From NCBI RefSeq assembly GCF_002994745.2, contig NC_037092.1, positions 4,888,501-4,952,500 of the forward strand: 64,000 nt of DNA, read 5' to 3'. Of the stretch, positions 33,355-42,652 are shown piece after piece. Positions within the stretch are counted from its first letter, which is position 1, and each line of letters begins with the position of its first letter. The notes beneath the pieces were generated by a model, which saw only the letters and a list, made by a program, of their open reading frames with translations, did not search any database and was not told where the DNA came from. This stretch comes from Rosa chinensis (lineage: Eukaryota > Streptophyta > Magnoliopsida > Rosales > Rosaceae). Made by a program: the position numbers and the translations under genes.

Positions 33355-34231
33355 GCAAGCCTGATGTGTAAACTATGTATGTCGTTCATCTTTCAATTGG
33401 GTGAGTTTTGAACTTACCATTTGAAAGATAATGTTATTCTTTACTTATCATTAATATACAAAGATTCATTTTGTCAAAAGAGTTGTGATATATATGGTGA
33501 ATTGGTGATTGTGGTCCGTCCGATCGATCAAGTTCTAAAAATAGCATAAAGCTTGATGAAGGTTTTGTTGGCTGCATCTTTAATTTTGACGACCAATAGC
33601 CACTTGTTTAAAATATTATCTTTTCTTTGACAATCTTTGTCATTCTTTTCCTTTGTTTGATCAGGAAACAATCAAAGTGTTCAGGTCCACTTGTTTGATC
33701 GGATTGGGGACCGATGCTGAACCAGAGAATTGGATAACACTTGGAGTAGTTGGGGCATATTCTATCTCATAATACCCAAGAATTAACTATTTGAATCTTT
33801 TAATGAAATAATAAACAAAAACCCTCAATAATGAATTATACTAGATTCACTAAAAATAAAAGAAATAAGGCGCCATAGTAGAGTTTCCAATTAAAGTGCT
33901 AATATTTGTTTAATTGTTTGGTACTTATATGCATGGAAGTTAAACCCTTAACCTAATCGAATGACTACCATAGTTGTGAAGAACTGCCCTAGCCTATATA
34001 ATGGTTCCTATTTGAAAAACTTTCTAATATTACAAATTAAAAGTTATAATATGACTGATAGGAACACAAACCCATGGAATTAAACACATCAGAAACATAA
34101 AAACAGCAAAAAGAAACCTGAGAACCTAAAAGTAGATCCAATTATTTTAGAAAATTAAGTGTGCTTGGTGCTAGCTGTTACATCGATTATTTGTAGCAAG
34201 TATAACTCAGAACACCATATACATAGACATA
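33355..34231. other. Spacer between PPO and the first KFDV-only gene
   Basis: This is the convergent 3' spacer. An AT-rich sequence with no open frame of note and no repeat ends seen. It must contain both polyadenylation regions. Confidence 0.6.
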
Positions 34232-34960
34232 TCATTTGAGAAACTCGATCTTGATCTTCCCAATAGTGACAGGTCGTTTCACATGCTTTGGCACCAAAGT
34301 CACCTTGATACTGTCATCACCGTCAGCACCCAAATCGTCCAACAAGTCCGTTATCCCAAGCCTTAGACTCGTCGTCACGGTCTTCCTCCGATGCGGCAAA
34401 TACACAAAGCTCCCCGCAAATTCCGAGTTATCGGGTCGACTCAGATCTTCTTCGTCATCGTTGACATGCACGTCGAACTTCACAAACTCATCCGCCACAA
34501 ACTCGATCCCTTGAATCGCTAACACCTCCTCTTCCTCTTCCTTTTCCTCCTTTGTCCGACACTTCTTCGGCCTCGGCACAGTGACGCTGATCACCGAGTC
34601 CAAAGTGATCGGGAACTCAGTGAGTTCTACTAGCTTCATGGGCGTTGACTCGGCCGCAGCATATGCTTCGGATTCACTAAAAGCCGGTGGTATTTCACTC
34701 ATCTTTGATCCTAGCGCACTGAATAGCAAGTTTCTCCTGACCAGTTTGAATTTGTCTACAGAGCGTTGCTCATGATCAGCATCATTTTGATTACTATTTG
34801 TATTTGTAATTGGTTTGACATAAACTCTAAATACAGAGCGAGGGTTGGGAATTCGAAGCAAGGAAATTCGTGAATTTTTTTGAAAGATGGGAGAGATTGA
34901 AGAGTCGTGCAGGGTTGAGCGATTTGGTGTGGGCAAGGACGGTGGAGGAGGAGAAGCCAT
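34232..34960 (-). CDS. KFDV-domain-only PPO-like protein 1 (no tyrosinase domain)
   Basis: It encodes 242 residues from the ATG at 34960; an upstream in-frame ATG at 35065 exists, but MASPPPPSLPTP resembles a PPO transit start. It has an N-terminal Ser/Pro-rich plastid signal, a twin-arginine stretch (KLVRRNLLFSALGS) and an AYAAA cleavage-like site. The complete PPO C-terminal domain follows: FPITLDSVISVTVPRPKK, the E/K-rich linker, VKFDVHVND, SEFAGSFVYLPH, SLRLGITDLLDDLGAD and KVTLVPKHV. No CuA or CuB motif exists, so it cannot oxidise phenols. It is convergent with PPO and in tandem with the next KFDV gene. The frame is intact. It may act on PPO in trans, or be a domain-loss paralogue on the way to decay. 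Confidence 0.85.
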   Translation of the reverse strand: MASPPPPSLPTPNRSTLHDSSISPIFQKNSRISLLRIPNPRSVFRVYVKPITNTNSNQNDADHEQRSVDKFKLVRRNLLFSALGSKMSEIPPAFSESEAYAAAESTPMKLVELTEFPITLDSVISVTVPRPKKCRTKEEKEEEEEVLAIQGIEFVADEFVKFDVHVNDDEEDLSRPDNSEFAGSFVYLPHRRKTVTTSLRLGITDLLDDLGADGDDSIKVTLVPKHVKRPVTIGKIKIEFLK

Positions 34961-35943
34961 ATAGCTTTGATATTTGACTAGTTGTTGTATCTTGTAACTT
35001 TGGTCATTGTATTGGACTTTAATTTTTAATTTGGGATATTTTGGAGGTCGGCAATTTTTACGCAATCATATTATAACTTAACTTTTATCCTTGATCATGT
35101 TGGGATTGGGAACTTTACAAAATTCACAGGGGATATCTATAAGGAGATTTCTGATTATAAATTTGGCCTGGCTTGCACCTCCATAATGCAAACCTAACCT
35201 TCTTGTGTGGAAGGGAATAATCTGTTATGGCAACTCCTAAACCTCTATTATCTTCTTGGTTAAGTCACAGCTCGTAAGCGATAACTTTTCTTAATTTTGA
35301 AGGTAAAGTGTGAGACCACTCACTAGATTCAACGTTCATGAAGGAAAGTGAGCCTTTCTTCGGATTTGCATGATTAGCTTCATCTTTTGCCGAGTTATAA
35401 CTTGGTGAAGGTCTGTATTCAACTCAACCACAAAAACTTTTAACTATTATTTTCAAAAATTATCTTTTGGATTTCCAAGTTGTACGACATAATTTTTAGG
35501 ATGGGTTTTGATTTCCGGTACATCAGAACTTCGAACGAATTTTTTATAATCATTTTAGTTTTTATTTAAAAAATTCGTGAAATTACGTTGTGATGTGAAT
35601 TTTTTCACTTAAAGAAAATTATTATTTGAGGTCTTGAGGATGGAAAAATTTTGGTGTAAAAATAAGAATTAAAAAATCATAATAAAAATCTACACTAAAA
35701 AATCTTGTGTGTTATAGGCCGCATTTTGAATAGAAATTAGTATGGAGAATTTTTTTTTTTCCATATTATTTAAATTATGAGATTCATTTTCCAGGTACTT
35801 GGGACGACATAATACATGAACTATTATTATTTTATAGTTTTTGAACTTCTTTTTTTCATCTTGACAAAATTACAAGCACATAAAATGTTTCATACATTAA
35901 CATGCACTCGACCAACAACATAATCAAGTAGCTCAATGAACAT
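34961..35943. other. Spacer between the two KFDV-only genes
   Basis: This is AT-rich with no supported gene. It should hold the promoter of KFDV gene 1, although no clear TATA box was seen, and the 3' end of KFDV gene 2. Confidence 0.5.
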
Positions 35944-36585
35944 CTAGGCACTGAAATACTCGATCTTGATCCTCCCAATGGTGATAGGTCGTTGCACATA
36001 CCTTGGCACCAAAGTCACCTTAATACTACTATCACCATCAGCTCCCAAATCCTCCAACAAGTCCGTTATCCCCAAATGCAAACTCGTTCTCACCCTCTTC
36101 CTGCTCTGCGGCAAGAACACCAAGCTTCCGGCAAATTCAGACGCGTCGGGTCGACTTAGATCGTCCTCGTCATCATTCACATGCACATCGAACTTCACAG
36201 CCTTATCCGCCACGAACTCAATGCCTTCGATCGACAGCACCTCCTCTTCCTCTTCCTTTTCTTTCTTGCTCCTCGACCTCCTCGGCCTCGGCACCATGAC
36301 ACTGATCACCGAGTCTAAAGCTGTCGGGAACTCAGTGAGTCGAACCAGCTTCTTTGACTCGGTTGCGCGTGCTAAGTTTGGATGATTGACCAAGATTAGC
36401 CCTCCCAAACCCAGAAGCACATTTCTCCTATCGAATTTTAGTACAGAAACTTGGTGGCTGCCAAGATTTTGATCACTGTTGAGTGTAGCTCTAGCACGAT
36501 TTTGGACTGAAGAAACAAGGGTTCTGTTTGGAAATGAGTAACAGATTGACGGGGTTGAGTAATGGGGAATCAAATTCATAGACAT
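35944..36585 (-). CDS. KFDV-domain-only PPO-like protein 2 (Tat leader fused to PPO C-terminal domain)
   Basis: It encodes 213 residues. The first part is a plastid signal followed by a clear Tat motif (KFDRRNVLLGLGGL, residues 50-63) nearly identical to that of the intact PPO, and an ARA cleavage-like site. The KFDV domain starts directly after it: FPTALDSVISVMVPRPRRSR, an E-rich linker, VKFDVHVNDDEDDLSRPD, SEFAGSLVFLP, SLHLGITDLLEDLGAD and VTLVPRYV. The whole copper-binding catalytic domain and DWL domain are missing, yet the frame is open and the leader is kept. It would be predicted to reach the thylakoid lumen, where PPO acts. A TATA-like box lies about 40 bp upstream. Confidence 0.87.
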   Translation of the reverse strand: MSMNLIPHYSTPSICYSFPNRTLVSSVQNRARATLNSDQNLGSHQVSVLKFDRRNVLLGLGGLILVNHPNLARATESKKLVRLTEFPTALDSVISVMVPRPRRSRSKKEKEEEEEVLSIEGIEFVADKAVKFDVHVNDDEDDLSRPDASEFAGSLVFLPQSRKRVRTSLHLGITDLLEDLGADGDSSIKVTLVPRYVQRPITIGRIKIEYFSA

Positions 36586-36621
36586 AGCTTTGTTTTCGTA
36601 TGAAGAGAGAGATATGAACGA

Positions 36622-36629
36622 TTATATAT
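36622..36629 (-). promoter_or_regulatory. TATA box of KFDV gene 2
   Basis: TATATAAT on the minus strand lies about 37-44 bases before the start codon at 36585. It supports an intact promoter. Confidence 0.5.
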
Positions 36630-37329
36630 GTGGTACTGGATCTTTTGATGACCAATCACATTCACAACCACAAGCTCTTCTATATATTTTTAGGTGCTGT
36701 GTTGTTTTGTTGATAAGGATGAGACTTTCTTGTAATATGGTGGCCTACACTCGTCAAAATCACGCCCACTACATTGACTTTATACGACACGTCGCAATTA
36801 TCTTAACTTTTCTAGAGGCTGTTTAGCAAGGTGTCATGGGCTTAGAATGGACCGAACAATTGGGCTGATTTGGGCTATATTTAATTAACATCGGGTTTTT
36901 ACTTTATGGATGTAACATTCGCCGGCCCACATTGGAAAATTTTGGTCAATCACCTATGAATCTAAACCAGTTTATTGATGCTGCAATAATTTCATTGTTT
37001 AATTAATGTGTCTTAACCGGATCCTAGAAACTAACGGTTGGGTACGTTGCAACTTGCAAGGTACAAAGTACAAGTACTTCAATATTGTACATGAATCTGT
37101 ACTGCGGCTTGAATCTGTACCAAAATGTACTCCAACACCATTGTATATAATTATGAAGCATATCCTATATCCGCTCTCTGAGGCGTCTTTCAATTTGTTC
37201 TCTTGTTATTTATCTCTAAAGCTATGAGTTTTGCAGTCTAGATCATACTTCCTTGATCTTGTTTCTTTTGTTCATCCATTATAGAGCAAGCTGCTATGCT
37301 ACACAAAGAAAGCCGGGCCGGCAGTTTTT
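36630..37329. other. Spacer upstream of KFDV gene 2
   Basis: No gene or transposon end recognised. It leads into the PPO-derived inverted repeat. Confidence 0.5.
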
Positions 37330-37452
37330 CATACCTTGGCACCAAAGTCACCACTAGATCGTGGTTATCCTCGCCAACCTGTCTTGTTGGAGGACGAGCG
37401 AGTCGAAGATGATAATAATTGATCTAGTGATGATTTTGGTGCCAAGGAATGG
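37330..37452. repeat. Inverted repeat of PPO C-terminal coding sequence (hairpin-forming)
   Basis: The left arm (about 37330-37380) is minus-strand-sense PPO/KFDV sequence encoding VTLVPRY. The right arm (about 37384-37452) is plus-strand-sense sequence encoding LLEDE, then EDDNN, then ILVPRNG. Bases 37331-37360 pair with 37421-37450 with about 27 of 30 matched, around a 60-base loop, so a transcript could fold back. Bases 37330-37352 (23 nt) are identical to 35997-36019 inside KFDV gene 2. They differ at one base from the complement of the matching PPO segment near 33280-33304. It may be a relic of broken PPO copies or a young small-RNA locus. Confidence 0.7.
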
Positions 37453-38677
37453 GAAATGGTGAACCCAGTTTTGTTTGTACATATATATGGAGCCTGCATA
37501 TATGTAATTGACGAAGCTTTTGGAGGTTGAGGAGGATCGATTCAGATGGCACTTGAAGGGATCTAGCTTAGTGGCAGAAATCAAATGCTCTGATGGGACA
37601 GATGATGCTGATTGCCATCCATTACAGGTCAAGCAAGTAATTGTTATAGGATTTGATCAGGAGGACCTAACAACTTAGAACATCCTTTAGGTTTCTTCTT
37701 AGATAGAAAACGACTTCGATAATATCTACCAAGTCCTAATTTACCCTATGAATGGGGAGATCTAGACCAACCAACTATTAGTTATTAGTCTAGTAACCTA
37801 TTTACATCATGAATGTTACATTGAAGTTGGAATCCTTCATTTTCAAAATGGTAAAATAGAAATGGAAGAATTTAATTTTATATTTCAAATGAAGTGTAAA
37901 GAACTATACTACAATGGAAGTTGTTCAGCATGACAGTGGATCTCATAGGGTCACCATCGAAGATAAAAGCGTTGATGCTCGAACACCTGTGGATGCTAGT
38001 TATTTATTTCACAAAAGAAACAAAAAATATTTGTACTAAGAGCCGAATTAACAACTGCAGACATGAAAAAACGATCCAACATGTGACAAAAGATCTCGAA
38101 CATCAAGAAGAGGGTCGTCGACTCTTACATTAAATCGAAAACAATGACAAAGTGAAGAGCCAATCACACAATCTCGTACACCTTTATCTGTCAAATTGAG
38201 ATTAATATGTTTAATCTCGAAATTATAAAGATAAACTTTTTGGCCAAATTTAACTTTGAAGTTCATGGTATAAATACCAAAAGAAAATAAATTTTATTTA
38301 TTTATTTATATTTAAGAAAGAAAAAAGAAGAAGACCGAAGGAGATGGGTTATAAAAGGTCCCAAAGTCCATTTTGTCCTAACCCTTTATTTGTAAGAAGA
38401 GAATCTAGGTTTTCCTAATTTCCCGGGAGCGGCGGCGGCCGGCGGGGTGTTAATTCACCACGAAGTAAAAAGAGTGGTAAAACCATGTTTCTCGGAAGCG
38501 TGTGAAAGATTTAGATTGTGACTGGTCCATTAACAAATGTGATTATAACGTTTTGCGCTTTATCTTCTTTTATGTCCCAACATTATTTATAATCTCCTAT
38601 TCCTATTCTCATAGTGGGGTTTAGACTTTTCCTGATAGAGAGGGTTTTGTGGGACTGTAGCTATTTGAAGGAGAATA
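37453..38677. other. Spacer and promoter region of the DUF1218 gene
   Basis: No coding sequence recognised. A short GC-rich island lies at about 38422-38449. The region just upstream of 38678 should contain the gene's promoter and leader. Confidence 0.5.
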
Positions 38678-40308
38678 ATGGCTTCAAGGCTGGTCTTGGC
38701 TGTCACTTTTGTGCTTGATCTTATTGCCTTTGCTCTTGCTGTGGCTGCTGAGCAGAGGAGGTCTACTGTAAGTCCCTTTTATCACTCTCTATTATTCTCA
38801 CATGGTTGTTGATTCAGAACCGTTTTTCTTTTTAGAATTAGGGGTTGGCATGGATTCATTTGGGTGCTCTTGCTTCATTTTAGTATGTTGGGTTTTTACT
38901 GAAGCTTGATGCTGGTTTATGAAGAGGGGTTGTTTCTGAGGGTTTTGTGGGTTTTTGAAATTTTTTAGAGAGAGACTATGTGGTGGTTTTGGCATTTACA
39001 CATAAATAATAAGAGGGTATATGGTTTGAATCTGGGTTATTTTCAAACCACAAGTCCAATATGGTCAACTTTAGGATAAAGATGAAATTTGGAAATTGGG
39101 TGGGTTATCTAGATGAGGGGATATTTGTTATCCTTCTGATAAATCTGGTATTTAGTTTACAACAAGTTATTTCAATGTTTCAATGACTAAACTTAGAAAT
39201 TGGGGTTGCGCCCGTCACAAAGGAATCGCCCCATCTCATTTCAAAACTCCCTGACCAAGAAATTTGCTTGTGAAGGCTAGTAACTCGTTGGCAAGATTCT
39301 TAATCAGTATAACATGAACAGACACAGAAGAAGCTAGAGGTTGTAGTTAATATGAGACTATGAATCTCGATTAAATATCTGAAAGAGCCGAAAGTAAAAA
39401 GACAAATCTTGTATATGTTTGTCCTCCTCGATGTTTGATTAGAGTTGTTGGCATAGTTTACTTTCAATTGATGTTAACAGGAAATCGGAGTAAACATGCT
39501 CAATTCGTTCAAATACAAGATTAAATGGTTTCTCCTACAAGTAGAACAATGCTACTTAAAGTCATCAAGCAATTTGACTAATTTCAGTGATACTAGAGGA
39601 TATATTAGTTTTGCTCTATGTCTGGTCCTAATTCTTCTATGATTTCTCCCTGACAGTCTAAGATTCAGAAAGATGGAAATTCCAGCTACTGTGTGTATGA
39701 CTCCGACATTGCCACCGGCTTAGGTGTTGGGGCATTTCTGTTCCTGTTGACAAGTCAGGCTCTGTTAATGATTGTAAGTCGATGCTTGTGCTGTGGAAAG
39801 GCTTTGAGACCAAGTGGTTCTAGGTCATGGGCAATCGTGCTATTCATTACCAGCTGGTATGTTCTTGTTCTTGCACAGCTTTTCAGTTAAATAACTTGAT
39901 CATGCTCTGAGAATATTACATGGTTCCTAATCTGTAGTCATATGCAACTAGAACCAGCTAATAAATCTAAAGTTTAATTTGCTTGTCACCTGTTGTCCAA
40001 AGACCAATCTTAGACTTGTAATTGACTGTCGTGTATCATATTGAATCTTCAGGGTATTTTTCTGTATTGCTGAGGCGTGCTTACTTGCGGGTTCAGTGAG
40101 AAATGCCTACCACACCAAGTACAGGACTAAGTTTGCTAATGAAAACCTTTCATGTGAGACATTGAGGAAGGGGATCTTCGGGGCTGGGGCCGCCTTTGTT
40201 GTCTTCACAGGCATAGTCTCTGAGTTTTACTATGCTAGTTACTCCAAGGCTAATGATGCAGAGGCTCACTACGCCAGAGACACTGGAGTGAGGATGCAGA
40301 ACCTTTGA
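38678..40308 (+). CDS. DUF1218 membrane protein (MWL/VCC-type)
   Basis: Three exons (38678-38767, 39657-39856, 40053-40308) join to 546 nt, or 181 residues, with GT/AG borders and correct phases. The protein starts MASRLVLAVTFVLDLIAFAL (first membrane segment, possibly signal-anchor). It continues with YCVYDSDIATGLGVGAFLFL (second), a CLCCGKAL motif with conserved cysteines, WAIVLFITSW joined to VFFCIAEACLLAG (third) and IFGAGAAFVVFTGIVSEFYY (fourth). This four-helix layout and the cysteines fit the plant DUF1218 family. Some members of that family affect secondary wall lignin or leaf vein pattern. Length is normal for the family. Its exact role is inferred only from the family. Confidence 0.9.
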
Positions 40309-40890
40309 ATCAGATATTGCAGTTGATTATGTGACATATTCTTCTTAATTCATGACTTGGGCAACAGGACATATGATTGAATTCATGATTTAATGTGTGA
40401 CATGTTTAGTAGGGGATTTTACTCTAGTTTTTAATGTTATGCGTCTCTTAGCTTATTGGACTCATGCTTTTGGAGACATATCCCATATTATGACAGTATT
40501 TGCTTCAGAATTCTATTTTGGTTTTGGGCCGGCCCAAAATTTTTCAGATGATGAGGATCCTTCTGACACTTGGATATTCATAAGATATGCATTATGCCAC
40601 CCAATTTCAAGCACTTCCCTCCCATCCGGTGAAACTATAGCCGGGGAAAGAAGCTCGACTCTAATTCGACTTTGTAAAACGACTTAAGAGGTGTAATATA
40701 TAAGTGGGAGTTTGGATAAAAGGATATCGTAACTTTGCTTATTCCGTGAATTGAAAACGGAGTATTGGCTTTTTTCCGATACCCGAAGTACGATTCGACA
40801 GGCTGATACAAACGAAAGACATGGTGAGGTGGGGAGATATTCATCAAATCTACAATATGGTCATACAATTTCAACTTTTCTATAAGAACA
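40309..40890. other. 3' region of the DUF1218 gene
   Basis: This spans the 3' UTR and spacer up to the Copia insertion. A 96-codon frame at 40397-40687 has no recognisable motif and is treated as chance. Confidence 0.5.
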
Positions 40891-41366
40891 TGTAAGATCA
40901 AATATGGACATAACACATATCATCATAAAGTAATTGATGATTAGCTTAATATCAATCCTAGTTTAACATGGATACAAACAGTAAATCAATACTAGTGACT
41001 TAATGAATAGTGTATCAATTCATTAAGGATAGTAATCTATTGCTTAGTCTACAAGGAAGGCTACAAGTTGTGATACATTAAGAATCTAACTAGGAAACCT
41101 AAACCGATATGGATAGCTTTAATGGGAAGCTTCTTGAGGTTTAAGTTACCTATATATACAGATGAATTGGTCCCTGATTACTACCGACGTTTTGCATATT
41201 GTTCTGTCCATTGAGAAGCAAGTTGGTAAGTAACAGAAGGCTATATTCAGTGTTCGTGTTTGCAGTTGCATAAGATGGAATCCATGCCAGTAATTGCTGA
41301 AGGTAAGCCTTAATCCCTTTTATGATTGTGTGCATATGTTGTGAGCATGTATATGGTCATTTTACA
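40891..41366 (+). repeat. 5' LTR of the young Copia element
   Basis: It starts TGTAAGATCAAATATGG and ends TTTTACA. A TATATATA box near 41151-41158 could drive transcription. A splice-donor-like GAAG/GTAAGC lies at about 41304. Confidence 0.95.
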
Positions 41367-41368
41367 AT

Positions 41369-41380
41369 TGGTATCAGAGC
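41369..41380 (+). other. Primer binding site, tRNA-iMet type
   Basis: TGGTATCAGAGC lies two bases after the 5' LTR. Confidence 0.92.
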
Positions 41381-41466
41381 ATAGGCTCACAAGTATCAAA
41401 ATCGTTTTAGGGTTTTGCAAAACAAACACAAAAAAAAAAAAAAAAAAAAGGGGTTTTTGCTTTACG

Positions 41467-41533
41467 GACCAAGTCACTGATCAGGTAACTGACCATGTAA
41501 CTGACCATGTAACTGGTCATGTAACTGATCAAG
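41467..41533 (+). repeat. 12-bp repeat array 1 (leader of the Copia element)
   Basis: Five to six copies of GTAACTGACCAT-type units end in a strong splice-donor-like CAAG/GTAAGT at 41533/41534. The frame through it reads V-T-D-Q/V-T-D-H units. Confidence 0.85.
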
Positions 41534-42060
41534 GTAAGTTACTTAAGTCAATTGCTGCATCTGGTTAAATATCAAGTTCACGCTTCCGCTGTGATTTTTA
41601 GCAGCAAATTGGGGAAAAAGCAAAAACAGGTTTTTCTGTGAAATTGATTTCGATTCATAGCATGATAATTGAATTTTGATTGTGCTCAAGAACACTAGTT
41701 GCATTCCCGGCGTGCGTTAGGTTAGAGTAGATGGTGACCGGATGAAATTTACAATTTCTTGATTGTTCTGTGGTTTCTTGGAATCGAAACAATTTTGATT
41801 GTGCTTGAATATGCATGATGAATTGATTGATGATATGGTATTGTATCTGTGATTGTGTAAAAATTGCATGAAGAACAAAAATCTCCCAGATTTTGTTTAC
41901 ACATTATTAAAATTGACAGATACGAGAGCTTAATTTTCTTACAAGGATGAATCTGGGTAGAATATAAAGTTAAAAGCTCATGGGTTTTGTGGTTTTCTGT
42001 TGGCATAAGTGATTATGATGCACAAAGCATTCTTCATTGATGTTGGCAGAAAACGATGAT

Positions 42061-42228
42061 CAGGTAACTGACCAACTAGTCAGGTCACTGACCATGTAAC
42101 TGGCCAGGTCACTGACCATGTAACTGGCCAGGTCACTGACCATGTAACTGGCCAGGTCACTGACCATGTAACTGGCCAGGTCACTGACCAAGTAACTGGT
42201 CAGGTAACTAATCAAGTAACTGATCGAA
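42061..42228 (+). repeat. 12-bp repeat array 2 (leader of the Copia element)
   Basis: There are about thirteen 12-bp units. Four are near-perfect 24-bp dimers (GTCACTGACCAT plus GTAACTGGCCAG). An acceptor-like TTGGCAG lies just before it at about 42048. The array is in the untranslated leader, before the polyprotein. Confidence 0.88.
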
Positions 42229-42652
42229 TAACAAAACTGAAATTGTGTTTTGTGTTTTAAAACTATGCTTCAGTTTTATCTTCCAAAGAAGTGGTCAAGT
42301 ATGGTTTTAGAATACAAAACAGCAATATGCGTGCTTGATGAAAATAAATACGGATACTTAGAAATTTTTCTTCTGTCTAAAGATGTGGATAAATTTCTTT
42401 GGATAACTTGTTTTCATTGAACATGGTATATTGATAAAGAACTCCAGGATGTTATGCTTCTGCTCAAAAGTGTTGCTTAACATTATTTTTGGTTATGGAC
42501 TGATATGAATGCAAGTATGGATTGTTTAGGTTTTCTGTATGTTCTTGTTTTGGTTGCTTAAAGCTAAATAAAACACAGAAAACTTAAAGTTATTTTCTTT
42601 ACAAATTGAGAACTCACACGAATTTTTGTTTTGCTCCTTAGGTAACTCTTAC

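Noticed and set aside
32699..33389. Minus-strand ORFs under the PPO gene (up to 217 codons)
   Set aside because: They are reverse-frame shadows of the GC-rich PPO coding sequence, with Ser-rich low-complexity translation.
38422..38449. GC-rich patch as a possible RNA gene or CpG island
   Set aside because: It is too short and has no tRNA or other fold I could recognise; most likely leader sequence upstream of the DUF1218 gene.
40397..40687. 96-codon ORF after the DUF1218 gene
   Set aside because: No motif, no splice or promoter context, and it lies in the likely 3' UTR/spacer.
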